A stretch of DNA of 64,000 bases from Cordilura impudica. Taxonomy: Eukaryota; Arthropoda; Insecta; Diptera; Scathophagidae. The translations under genes were made by a program, and so were the position numbers. Positions within the stretch are counted from its first letter, which is position 1, and every line of letters begins with the position of its first letter. The stretch spans positions 12,900,100 through 12,964,099 of the forward strand of contig OY821518.1 of the NCBI GenBank assembly GCA_963682025.1, written 5' to 3'. A model generated the notes under the pieces. The model made no database searches. It worked only from the letters and a program-made list of their open reading frames with translations, and had not been told where the DNA came from. Positions 11,611 through 20,648 of this stretch are shown here, in pieces.

Positions 11611-12101
11611 TAAAAAATGAACTATTTAAATACATGCTCTTTTTTCCTAAAAATATTATGTGGTACCCGGGTATCAAACAATAAAATTACTCGATTACCC
11701 GGATAGCAAAATAATCGAGTATTTGGATACACTAGTCACTATGCGTGACTGTATGTGACTATCTTAAAATTAATCTTTGATCGCAAGAAGTCTATGGACA
11801 AAGTTACAGATCGATCGGATAAAGGGAAATGTGTTTTAAAGCATTTCGTGACTGTGCGTGACTACCCCAAAATTAATCTATAGTCACAAAAAGACTATAG
11901 TTTCAGTTTCAGATCAACTGGATGAGGGGCAATGGGGTTGCCCCATGGCAGACAGACTACAGCGAGTATGAGTTGAAAGAAAGAGTCTAAAAGTATAATT
12001 ATTGTCATAAATATTCAAAAACCTATATTTTATTTGAGATCATTAAAAATTTAAAGAAAAGTTTTGTTGTGTCTGTTAATAATAAAAAAATAAAATACGT
12101 C

Positions 12102-12750
12102 AGGCCGAGGCAACGCAATGAGCGGCAAAGCGGCAAAGCGGCGAGCGGCAGAGCGATGAGCGGAAAAATATTAAAACATATGAAATACTACTGAAGTGGC
12201 CACACAATGAGCGGCATGTGAGCGGCATTTCTGAGCGTCGAAGCGCCGCCGCTCAGGAATAGAACTTGTTCTAATTTTTAGTTGTTTTCTGAGCGGCAAA
12301 GAATAAAAATGGCAAAAAAAAATGGCTTTTCTTTGTTTTGTCAATCTGTAGCGCTATTCAGTAACTTCTATTTAACGACAATCGAATCGTTAGAAAAAGA
12401 AAAGAAAAAAATTATCGATTTTGGAATTCAGTAAAATTTTTAAACGATATTCGCTATTGTTAAAGTCAGCTGTTGTTGTTATCTTAATGACAACCATTTT
12501 TGTGTTGTTTTTCATTCGATAAAAAGTTAAAAAGGTTGAAATGTAGTCATACATAAATAAAAATCATAAAATAGTGAAAATATTTTGTTTTTATTATAAA
12601 AACTTTTTATATAAATAATAAATAATAACATTGACAATGGCTTTTTGACAACTAACCACTCAGAAATGACGCTCAGTAATAACCCACTTGCCGCTCAAAC
12701 TCGCCGCTCTGCCGCTCACCGCTCTGCCGCTCACTGCGTGGCCTCGGCCT
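12102..12750. mobile_element. MITE with GC-rich repeat-bearing TIRs
   Basis: The termini AGGCCGAGGCAACGCAATG and the complement AGGCCGAGGCCACGCAGTG are inverted. Each is followed by tandem GAGCGGCA-type octamers, giving striking GC islands in an AT-rich setting. The 649 bp body has no ORF. Part of the interior (12360-12640) recurs at 27720-27960 without the GC-rich ends. The superfamily is not clear; no convincing target duplication was found. Confidence 0.75.
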
Positions 12751-14098
12751 TAAAAAGATTGTTATACCTGTTCATTTTCAAATTAAAACTTGTAATGCTA
12801 ATTTAGGAAAGCCAGAAATTATTTAATAAGCTTATTCCATAACCCTTTAATTCTGCGTCAAATTATTGCGATATATTATCTGTTTTCCTAAAACAGTGCA
12901 CTATTTTTTAAAAAGGTGCACTTTAAAAAAAATTAATACTTTTAAAGAACTGTGGTATCGTTTTCAAATTTGAATATCTACCTTAGGGTGACAATATTTT
13001 TTTTTTTTTTTTTTTGTGAATTTCAGATTATTGTGGCACGGGATCTAACCCTTCAGTGCGCAAAATTTGAGCCAAATCGGACAATGCTCTCTGGACGCGA
13101 ATTGAGTTCAAAGTTCAAATATGCATTTATATGTAAAAATTATCAAAAAAAAAAATCCTTTTCCAAAAAAACAAAATCTAAAACAACAAAATCTATTCTC
13201 GTTTCAGAAACAGCCAAATTATATCAAGTTCCCCAGGCAATAAATGCGCCGCAGACCACTTGTTTAAGATCATCGAGCTCACATTTTTAAAGACATTGAA
13301 ATTATTTACAACAACAACATTCTTGCATTCTCCTGATTCCAAGACAATCTTATGTAAAGTATTTTGCTTCTCGTCTATTGTTATGCCGTTCTAAATTAAT
13401 ACCAAAACGGTACGTATTTTTTAGCACTATTTCAAAATCTCCAATTTTACTTTTTCAAAAATTTTGTTCAAGAAATTTTCCCAAATCAACGATTGGACTT
13501 TAAGGTCTTATTAACAAAATATAAGTGAGTAAAAATACCAAATATTGTAGATATACTGTTTTTAATTTGACAAGGGCAGCGTTTTTATTTCAGCGGATTT
13601 GAAGAAAAATTTGATTTTTCATACATTTTTCAACTTTTAGGCTACATTTTTTTGGTGTTTTCATATTTCAAATATCTTTTATCGAAATATTATACTACTT
13701 GATAAAGGTTCTCAATCTTGTAAATTAAGGTTAAATTGAAACACTACAACTTGTCCCTCTTTAAGGTCAAAGGTCAAATTTAAGGAGATTTACATTTTAT
13801 TAAAACAAAATATCAAAATAATACATATTTGTGGAAGGATTTCGATAAAACTTGTTGATATTTTAATAATTCTAAAAAATAATATTCTGGCCTTATTTTC
13901 TTAAATTAACCCGTGGGGTACTCTTGGTGTCAAATTGACCCTCTATGAAAATCTATAAATATTTTCTTCATCAGGATTTTTTTTAATAAAACAAATTTAA
14001 TGTATTCATAAAATTCCTAAAATTTATTCGTTGTTTTATGAAAATATGTAGATTAATTATTTTTTATATTTAATACAGTGCAAACAAATTTGTATATA

Positions 14099-14350
14099 GA
14101 GGGCCTATATTCAAAAAGTGCTATCTGCATCAATAATTATTTTAAAGAGAGCGTGTAAAAGCAATTTATTAACAAGATCTGAAAGCATTTGCCGATCGAT
14201 TTGCTACAATATCTACTAAGAAATATTCATACTAATCATGTATGACATCAAAATTAATATTATATTTGACAATTATATCAGAGAACAGTTTGAAATCAAA
14301 AATTAATATTGCTGTCAAATGGAGATAGCACTTTTTGAATGTAAGCCCTC
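14099..14350. mobile_element. MITE in the loop of the 3 kb foldback
   Basis: GAGGGCCTATATTCAAAAAG on the left is matched by the complement GAGGGCTTACATTCAAAAAG on the right, both continuing into TGCTATCT. It is 252 bp with no ORF. Confidence 0.75.
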
Positions 14351-14368
14351 GATATACCCTTGTATGAA

Positions 14369-14693
14369 CTAGCAGATTCCAGCTCTTGAAATTCGAGCGC
14401 AAATTCTACGAAATTTTGTTTTTTTATTAAATAAAGACCCTAAAAGTATGCTAATCAATTATAGCCAATTCACAAATCAACACAGAAGACAAACTCATTT
14501 TTATTATTATGTGTTATTAGCAACTTTAAATGCAATTTATTCAAAATAAAGGAAATAATTTAAAAATCTGTAAATCTGCAAAACGGCTGAAAAGAAATAC
14601 CTTTCAAATAATATAAGTTTGGTCAAAATTGGGACAAAACGGTAGAACAAAACATCAGTCACAAGAAATCGCCTAGCCTATTAATATTATAGA
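14369..14693 (-). mobile_element. Helitron-like element, copy 2
   Basis: This is the reverse orientation of the 7177-7551 element. Read on the minus strand it starts A|TCTATAATATTAATAGGC and ends CTGCTAG|T, with an internal deletion that makes it 325 bp. It lies directly beside the MITE, inside the foldback loop. Confidence 0.8.
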
Positions 14694-16799
14694 TATAGTA
14701 ATTATGAATAAAAAAAATTAAAACTAGGACACATTTTGGGACACGCAAATTGTATATGAAAAATTTTAAAACTTTTTTATTTCAGAAATAAATTAATTAA
14801 TTTACAAAAATATATAATCTTATAAATCGTAATCTTTTTGTAGAGATAGTAAATTTGCATTTTTCGAATACTGTTATAATTTAAAAAAATTAAAAAAAAA
14901 AAACGAGATCAAGTTTTGTCACAATCCCTGCACAAACATATATTTTATATAGTAATTTTGACATCAACAGTACCCCACGGGTTAATTTTAGAAAATAAGT
15001 TCAGAATATTATTTTTAAGAATTATTAAAATATTGCCAACAAGTTTTATCGAAATTCTTCCACAAATATATATTATTTTTATATTTTGTTTAAAAAAAAT
15101 ATAAATCTTCTTAAATTTGACCTTTCACCTTAAATAGGGACAGTTTATAGTGTTTCAATTTAACCTCGATTTACATGATTGAGAACTTATATCAAGTAAT
15201 ATAATATTTTGACAAAAGATATTTGAAATATGAAAAATCCAAAAAGATGTCGGTAAAAGTTGGAAAAGAATGAAAAATCAAATTTTTCTTCAAATCCGCT
15301 TAAATAAAAACGCTGCCGTCGCCAAATTAAGAACATGATACCTATAATATTTGGCATTTTGAATCACATATATTTTGTAATTAAAACCTTATAGTCCAAT
15401 CGTTGATTTCGGAAAATTTCTTGAACAAAATTTTTGAAAAAGTAAAATTGGAGATTTTGAAATAGTGCTAAAAAAAACTACGTACCGTTTTGACATTAAT
15501 TTAGAACGGCATAGCAATAGACGAGATGCAAAATAATTTACATAAGATAATTTTGGGATCAGGAGAATGTAAATATGTTGTTGTTGTAAATTATTGCAAT
15601 GTCTTTAAAAATGTAAGCTCGAGGATCTTAATTACGTAGTCTGCGGCGCATTAATTGCCTGGGTAATATGATAACTGTTAACTGTTTTTCAACCGATAAT
15701 AGATTTCGTTATTTTATTAGACGGATAATTTACTCTAGAATAAGGTTTATTAATTAATTTATTTGAAACGCAATTATTAATATCAAAATTTTTGTGAAAA
15801 ATTATTTTTTTTTTTTTTTGATAATTTTTACATATAAATGCGTATTTGAAATCAATGCGCGTCCAGAAAGCATTGTCCGATTTGGCTCAAATTTTGCACA
15901 TAAAATTTTTAGATCCAGTGTCACAATAATCCGAACCATACAACTCAAAATTCGACCAAACATTTTTTTTTTTTTCATACAAACCTCTGTCACTCTAATC
16001 TACATATCTCAATAAGAACTGTCGGAATAATCGAACAGTGAAACAAACATAAAATTAATATGAAGAACTAAAAAAGTCGATTTAAAAAAATTGTCGCGCG
16101 AACGACGACCAATACTTAACTTTGTATCAACGAATATAGCTGATGGAAGTTGTGTTTGTGGCAATATCGGTTTAGACACACTGACATGAAGCAAATGTTA
16201 CAAGCACAACGAGCGCAATAAAAAAAACATTACAGCTATGAACCAAATTACAATATATATAATAATAAGAACAACATAGAAAAATCAAGGATTTTTAAAT
16301 TTTTATTAAAATCTCGGGAGCTATTGAACCGATTTGGACGATTTTCTATAGAAATCTTCTCAGGCTGTCAATGAGCAATATTCACTAAAATCATCAATCC
16401 TGCTAACTTTTTGAGGGCGTGATCGTGATTTACAAAGACGGACAGACGGACAGACTAAAACATGTAATGCTAACTTAGGACAGCCAGAAATTATTTAATA
16501 AGCATTTTGCATAACTGTTTAATTCTGCATCAAAATATCTCACTTTAGTGTTTTCCTAAAAAAGTGCACTATTTTTTTAAAAAGGTACATCTTAAAAAAA
16601 AGTGAATACTTTTAAGGAACTGTGGTATCGTATCAAATTTGAATATCTACATATCTCGAAGAATGAAACAAACATAAAATTAATATGAAGCTCTAAAAAA
16701 TCGATTAAAAAAAATTTGTCGCGCGGACAACGACCAATACCACCACTTAACTTTGTATCAACTAACATAGTGATGGAAGTTGTGTTTGTTGGTTAGGTG

Positions 16800-16960
16800 A
16801 ATATATTTCCACCATTTTGAATTTTTTTTTTTTTTTTGTTGATTTGTATGTTGTTGTATAACTCACCTCAATAATGCCTGTAAGGCGCTGAGGCAACTTA
16901 ATTGTACCGAATTATTTGGAAAATAAATAAATATATAATAAAAAAAAAAAAATAATTACG
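16800..16960 (+). repeat. Probable LINE or SINE 3' tail
   Basis: A short insertion in duplicate unit 2 contains TGCCTGTAAGGCGCTGAGGC, then AATTGTACCGAATTATTTGG and an AAATAAATAAATATA tail. A short stem-loop followed by a simple A/T tail is what 3'-end fragments of fly non-LTR elements look like. There is no coding part. Confidence 0.5.
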
Positions 16961-17169
16961 TTTATCCACTAAATTATGTTTATCCACAATTGGTTTATAC
17001 ACTAAACAATTGCAACAAACACACTGTGACAATAACGGTTTAAGAATACACTCTCATAAAACAAATGCTACAAACACAACGAGCACAATAACAAAAACTT
17101 TACAGCTGTGACCCAAAGTACAAAATGTGTAAAAAGACTTATAACAAGAACAACGTAGACACATCGAGT

Positions 17170-17410
17170 TTTTTCAAGGGTTTTTAAATTTTTATTATAA
17201 TCTCGGGACCTATTGAACCGATTTTGACGATTTTCAATAGCAATCTTCTCAGGATGTCAATGAAGAATATTCACTTAAATCATTAATCCTGTTAACTTTT
17301 TGAGGGCGGGATCGTGATTTACATAGATGGACAGACGGACATCGCTATATCAACACCGCTTGTTATAAGGATCACGAATATATATATTTTATGGTGTCCA
17401 GATTTTTTAT
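17170..17410 (-). repeat. INE-1-like fragment
   Basis: The order CTCGGGACCTATTGAACCG, TTTTTGAGGGCGGGATCGTG, GACAGACGGACATCGC is the same as at 16300-16460. The end piece with AACGGAATGACAAAC...GTGGAGTGTATA continues after the next repeat at 17790-17845. Confidence 0.6.
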
Positions 17411-17785
17411 TTCACAATACAATCACAAAACGGTGTGAGGTCCGATTGTATTAGTGAAAAGCTTGGGAAGTGTTTGGAAGTATTTGGAGATAAAATGAGG
17501 GAGCGAATAGCGTTATAAAAACGTTCTGAAAAATGAAAAATTTAAAAATGAAGAATGAAAAATAAAAAATGAAAAATGAAAAATGAAAAATAAAAAATGA
17601 AAAATGAAAAGTGAAAAATTAAAAATTAACCAGTTGAAATAATAAAAATTTTTAAATTAGCAGAGCCCCTGCATTTGTTTGCTATAAGTGATACATAGAT
17701 GACGCTTTCTGTTCGATTTTAAAAAGTGCCATATAAAAATCTTTAATTTACACATCTCCCCTGTGATCCGACTCACATGATTTTT
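17395..17785 (+). repeat. Dispersed family Y copy with AAAAATGA minisatellite
   Basis: It starts ATTTCACAATACAATCACAA, passes through a 120 bp run of AAAAATGA/AAAAATAA units (17525-17635), then TTAACCAGTTGAAATAATAA, GCAGAGCCCCTGC, and ends CCTGTGATCCGACTCACATG. Related copies or parts lie at 48998-49118, 51560-51893, 54400-54990 and 55140-55495. No ORF; a MITE-like element of unknown class. Confidence 0.7.
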
Positions 17786-17845
17786 TTTCAAACGGAATGA
17801 CAAACTTATATATAACCTCTGCACGCTAGTGTGGAGTGTATAAAA

Positions 17846-18463
17846 AAATATACAAGTATCACGATATAAATTCGGGTGGGGAAAGCTAAAATCTATTAAA
17901 AATAAATAGTTGACTGCGAAAACCAAATAATAAGTAGCTACAACTGAATATCACAACTCGCTGGTCAAAACACATACGATTTCTCGGTTGAAGAACTTTG
18001 AAGCAGTTCATCGACAGACCAAAAAAATCGCCTAATAAAATAAACGAAACCAAACAACTTTAAATTTCGCAATATTATAAGAAAATTAAGATAACAAAAC
18101 CTGGCTTATATGGATGATGCTGTTGCAATTTTTAGATATAGTTACTTTACCTCCTTTATAGGAGACGAAGGAAATTAATACTTGTGAAAAAATATTTTAA
18201 ATTCCCTAGTATTTTAACAGACCCCTGTGTCTAACTACATAACAATACATCATAAATTTCAAATTCATTCACTTGTGGTTGTTCGTTTTTCATTTCTATC
18301 GCTGACGTTGAAATATCACAAATAAATATGTCAAATCATTTGCATAAATTTGTCCGATACATGACACTTCAGGCCTATGACCAAAATTTGTTTCATTATT
18401 GTAAATCAAGCGATGTTTTGTTCTATGAAAACATACAGTAACTTCCATACTTGAGCATTGATA
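17846..18463. other. Unassigned AT-rich DNA
   Basis: I find no domain-bearing frame, inverted repeat or tandem array. The stretch is bounded by the rosa-like mariner. Confidence 0.5.
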
Positions 18464-18465
18464 TA

Positions 18466-19771
18466 ACGGGTGATTTTTTAAGAGCTTGATAACTTTTTAA
18501 AAAAAAAAAACGCATAAAATTTGCAAAATCTCATCGGTTCTTTATTTGAAACGTTAGATTGGTCCATGACATTTACTTTTTGAAGATAATTTCATTTAAA
18601 TGTTGACCGCGGCTGCGTCTTAGGTGGTCCATTCGGAAAGTCCAATTTTGGGCAACTTTTTCGAGCATTTCGGCCGGAATAGCCCGAATTTCTTCGGAAA
18701 TGTTGTCTTCCAAAGCTGGAATAGTTGCTGGCTTATTTCTGTAGACTTTAGACTTGAAGTAGCCCCACAAAAAATAGTCTAAAGGCGTCAAATCGCATGA
18801 TCTTGGTGGCCAACTTACCGGTCCATTTCTTGAGATGAATTGTTCTCCGAAGTTTTCCCTCAAAATGGCCATAGAATCGCGAGCTGTGTGGCATGTAGCG
18901 CCATCTTGTTGAAACCACATGTCAACCAAGTTCAGTTCTTCCATTTTTGGCAACAAAAAGTTTGTTAGCATCGAACGATAGCGATCGCCATTCACCGTAA
19001 CGTTGCGTCCAACAGCATCTTTGAAAAAATACGGTCCAATGATTCCACCAGCGTACAAACCACACCAAACAGTGCATTTTTCGGGATGCATGGGCAGTTC
19101 TTGGACGGCTTCTGGTTGCTCTTCACTCCAAATACGGCAATTTTGCTTATTTACGAAGCCATTCAACCAGAAATGAGCCTCATCGCTGAACAAAATTTGT
19201 CGATAAAAAAGCGGATTTTCTGCCAACTTTTCTAGGGCCCATTCACTGAAAATTAGACGTTGTGGCAGATCGTTCGGCTTCAGTTCTTGCACGAGCTGTA
19301 TTTTATACGGTTTTACACCAAGATCTTTGCGTAAAATCTTCCATGTGGTCGAATAACACAAACCCAATTGCTGCGAACGGCGACGAATCGACATTTCACG
19401 GTCTTCAGTAACACTCTCAGAAACAGACGCAATATTCTCTTCTGTACGCACTGTACGCATTCGTGTGGTTGGTTTAATGTCCAATAAAGTAAACTGAGTG
19501 CGAAACTTGGTCACAATCGCATTAATTGTTTGCTCACTTGGTCGATTATGTAGACCATAAATCGGACGTAAAGCGCGAAACACATTTCGAACCGAACACT
19601 GATTTTGGTAATAAAATTCAATGATTTGCAAGCGTTGCTCGTTAGTAAGTCTATTCATGATGAAATGTCAAAGCATACTGAGCATCTTTCTCTTTGACAC
19701 CATGTCTGAAATCCCACGTGATCTGTCAAATACTAATGCATGAAAATCCTAACCTCAAAAAAATCACCCGT
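18466..19771 (-). mobile_element. Full-length DD41D (rosa-like) mariner
   Basis: A 1306 bp element flanked by TA on both sides (18464-18465 and 19772-19773). The termini are ACGGGTGATTTTTTAAGAG on the left and the complement of ACGGGTGATTTTTTTGAGG on the right. The single uninterrupted transposase gene occupies most of the length. Intact ORF, intact termini and an intact target duplication point to recent insertion. In the family scheme of Tc1/mariner elements, 41 residues between the last two catalytic Asp residues is the spacing assigned to the rosa group. Confidence 0.93.
18573..19658 (-). CDS. DD41D mariner transposase, apparently intact
   Basis: A 361-residue transposase, the usual size for mariners, which cuts and pastes the surrounding element at TA. 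An N-terminal helix-turn-helix (MNRLTNEQRLQIIEFYYQNQ onward) is followed by a second HTH region with IRRRSQQLGLCYSTTWKILR (about 91-110). The catalytic core has ILFSDEAHF (Asp159), WFQQDGATCHTA (Asp252) and DLTPLDYFLWG (Asp294), so 41 residues lie between the second and third Asp. It ends RGQHLNEIIFKK. The start is the first Met, 113 bp inside the right terminus. I see no frameshift or stop. It is host-independent and may be active; its expression is unknown. Confidence 0.93.
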   Translation of the reverse strand: MNRLTNEQRLQIIEFYYQNQCSVRNVFRALRPIYGLHNRPSEQTINAIVTKFRTQFTLLDIKPTTRMRTVRTEENIASVSESVTEDREMSIRRRSQQLGLCYSTTWKILRKDLGVKPYKIQLVQELKPNDLPQRLIFSEWALEKLAENPLFYRQILFSDEAHFWLNGFVNKQNCRIWSEEQPEAVQELPMHPEKCTVWCGLYAGGIIGPYFFKDAVGRNVTVNGDRYRSMLTNFLLPKMEELNLVDMWFQQDGATCHTARDSMAILRENFGEQFISRNGPVSWPPRSCDLTPLDYFLWGYFKSKVYRNKPATIPALEDNISEEIRAIPAEMLEKVAQNWTFRMDHLRRSRGQHLNEIIFKK

Positions 19772-19773
19772 TA

Positions 19774-20632
19774 TATACAAGTTAAAGCCTTGGAAATAGG
19801 CAAAAATATATTTTAAATTAGAGCAATTTTGTTATAAGTTTTTATGATATCATGTATTTCTAAAAGGAAAATCAAAATCTGTATATACCGTTAACTCAGA
19901 GTATAACTGTATTTAAAGTAATACAAATTAACGCAACTTTGATAATGACGTCAAATGAACTTTTTTAATGATTTGAAAGTATTTTGTGGATGAAATAACC
20001 CACATATTTTGATTACGTGACTGCCTTTAACAATGGCACAAATGATTAAGTGTTAAACCATTATATAACACACTCCATCAACAATTATATTGCGTGTTAA
20101 TCCGTCTTGTAACTGTATAGAATTTGGTACACGTAATGGTTTTTGTCGTGTCTTTCGAACTAATATTAATATTTGTGGAACATCATCATGCGTTCGCAAA
20201 AATTTCATTTATTATTATAAAATAAGTGGGAGCATGGGAAAAAAGAGATTAACAATAATTCACTGAAATGTGACAACATATCCGGAGACAGTTTGTGATA
20301 TGTTTATTACGAGTATTATTCCAGTTGTAAATACTTTGTTAAAATACTTAATGGAAAACACAAAGAACTGTTGGCAAAATATGACAATCTTAATCTTCTA
20401 TGACGACATATTTATCATTTTGAACTAGTACGCGTATGAGCGAAGAATACACAATGTCTAATTTTACTTTTGAATTTCATCAGCAGCCAACTACGGTTAA
20501 ACCAACAATGAAAGGGCCGAGTTAATCTCGAATTAAAACTAGAAATTTTGAAAATTTTCTACTGAATTTTTACAAAATCATACAAAATCTCTTTTATCGC
20601 TAATATATATACGTAAAAAAAATAGTCTAAGT
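19774..20632. other. Unassigned intergenic DNA
   Basis: Nothing recognisable is seen between the rosa-like mariner and the LINE. There are no long repeats and only short frames. Confidence 0.5.
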
Positions 20633-20648
20633 TAGAGTTAGACATAGA

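Larger units (their letters stand above)
10299..11733 (+). mobile_element. hAT-type DNA transposon remnant
   Basis: It is flanked by AGTCACTC (10291-10298) and AGTCACTA (11734-11741), a 7/8 match to an 8 bp duplication as hAT elements make. The ends are weakly inverted: GTGTACTCGGGGTACTCG on the left against the complement GTGTATCCAAATACTCG on the right. An INE-1-like fragment (about 10385-10540) has inserted in the left part. The transposase inside is broken. Confidence 0.75.
10145..11988 (+). mobile_element. Tandem-repeat MITE copy, split by a hAT
   Basis: Terminal AAACTCTTTCTTTCCTTATG faces the inverted GAAAGAAAGAGTCT at the right end. The interior consists of roughly 120 bp units with phrases such as GTGACTGTGCGTGACTA and AAGTTTCAGATCGATCGG. 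The better copy is at 58291-58954. Here the element is interrupted by the hAT at 10299-11733, which leaves about 410 bp of its own. Confidence 0.75.
12983..15998. mobile_element. 3 kb foldback element with ~1 kb arms
   Basis: Arms of roughly 1 kb (about 12983-13990 and 14940-15998) are inverted copies. Paired landmarks include GCCAAATCGGACAATGC, GCGCCGCAGACCAC, CCAAAACGGTACGT, CGATTGGACTTTAAGG and AACCCGTGGGGTAC. The ends are TTAGGGTGACA and the complement TTAGAGTGACA. TCTAC flanks both sides (12977-12981 and 15999-16003), and the unfilled site is present at 16646-16650. No transposase is visible. The loop has been colonised by a MITE and a Helitron-like copy. Confidence 0.85.
12786..17345 (+). 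repeat. Tandem duplication of a dispersed repeat
   Basis: Unit 1 starts near 12786 (TGTAATGCTAATTTAGGA) and unit 2 near 16451 (TGTAATGCTAACTTAGGA). Both continue through CAGTGCACTA/AAGTGCACTA, GAACTGTGGTATCG, TTTGAATATCTAC, GAAACAAACATAAAATTAA and TGTCGCGCG, then an INE-1-like tail (CTCGGGAGCTATTGAACCG) and GGACAGACGGACA. Unit 1 is interrupted by the 3 kb foldback and unit 2 by a short LINE-like tail at 16800-16960. Without the insertion, the repeat distance is about 640 bp. Confidence 0.8.

Noticed and set aside
12952..13290. 112-residue frame on +
   Set aside because: It lies within the arm of the 3 kb foldback, and the mirror arm encodes a similar frame on the other strand (15802-15993). 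It is repeat-derived.
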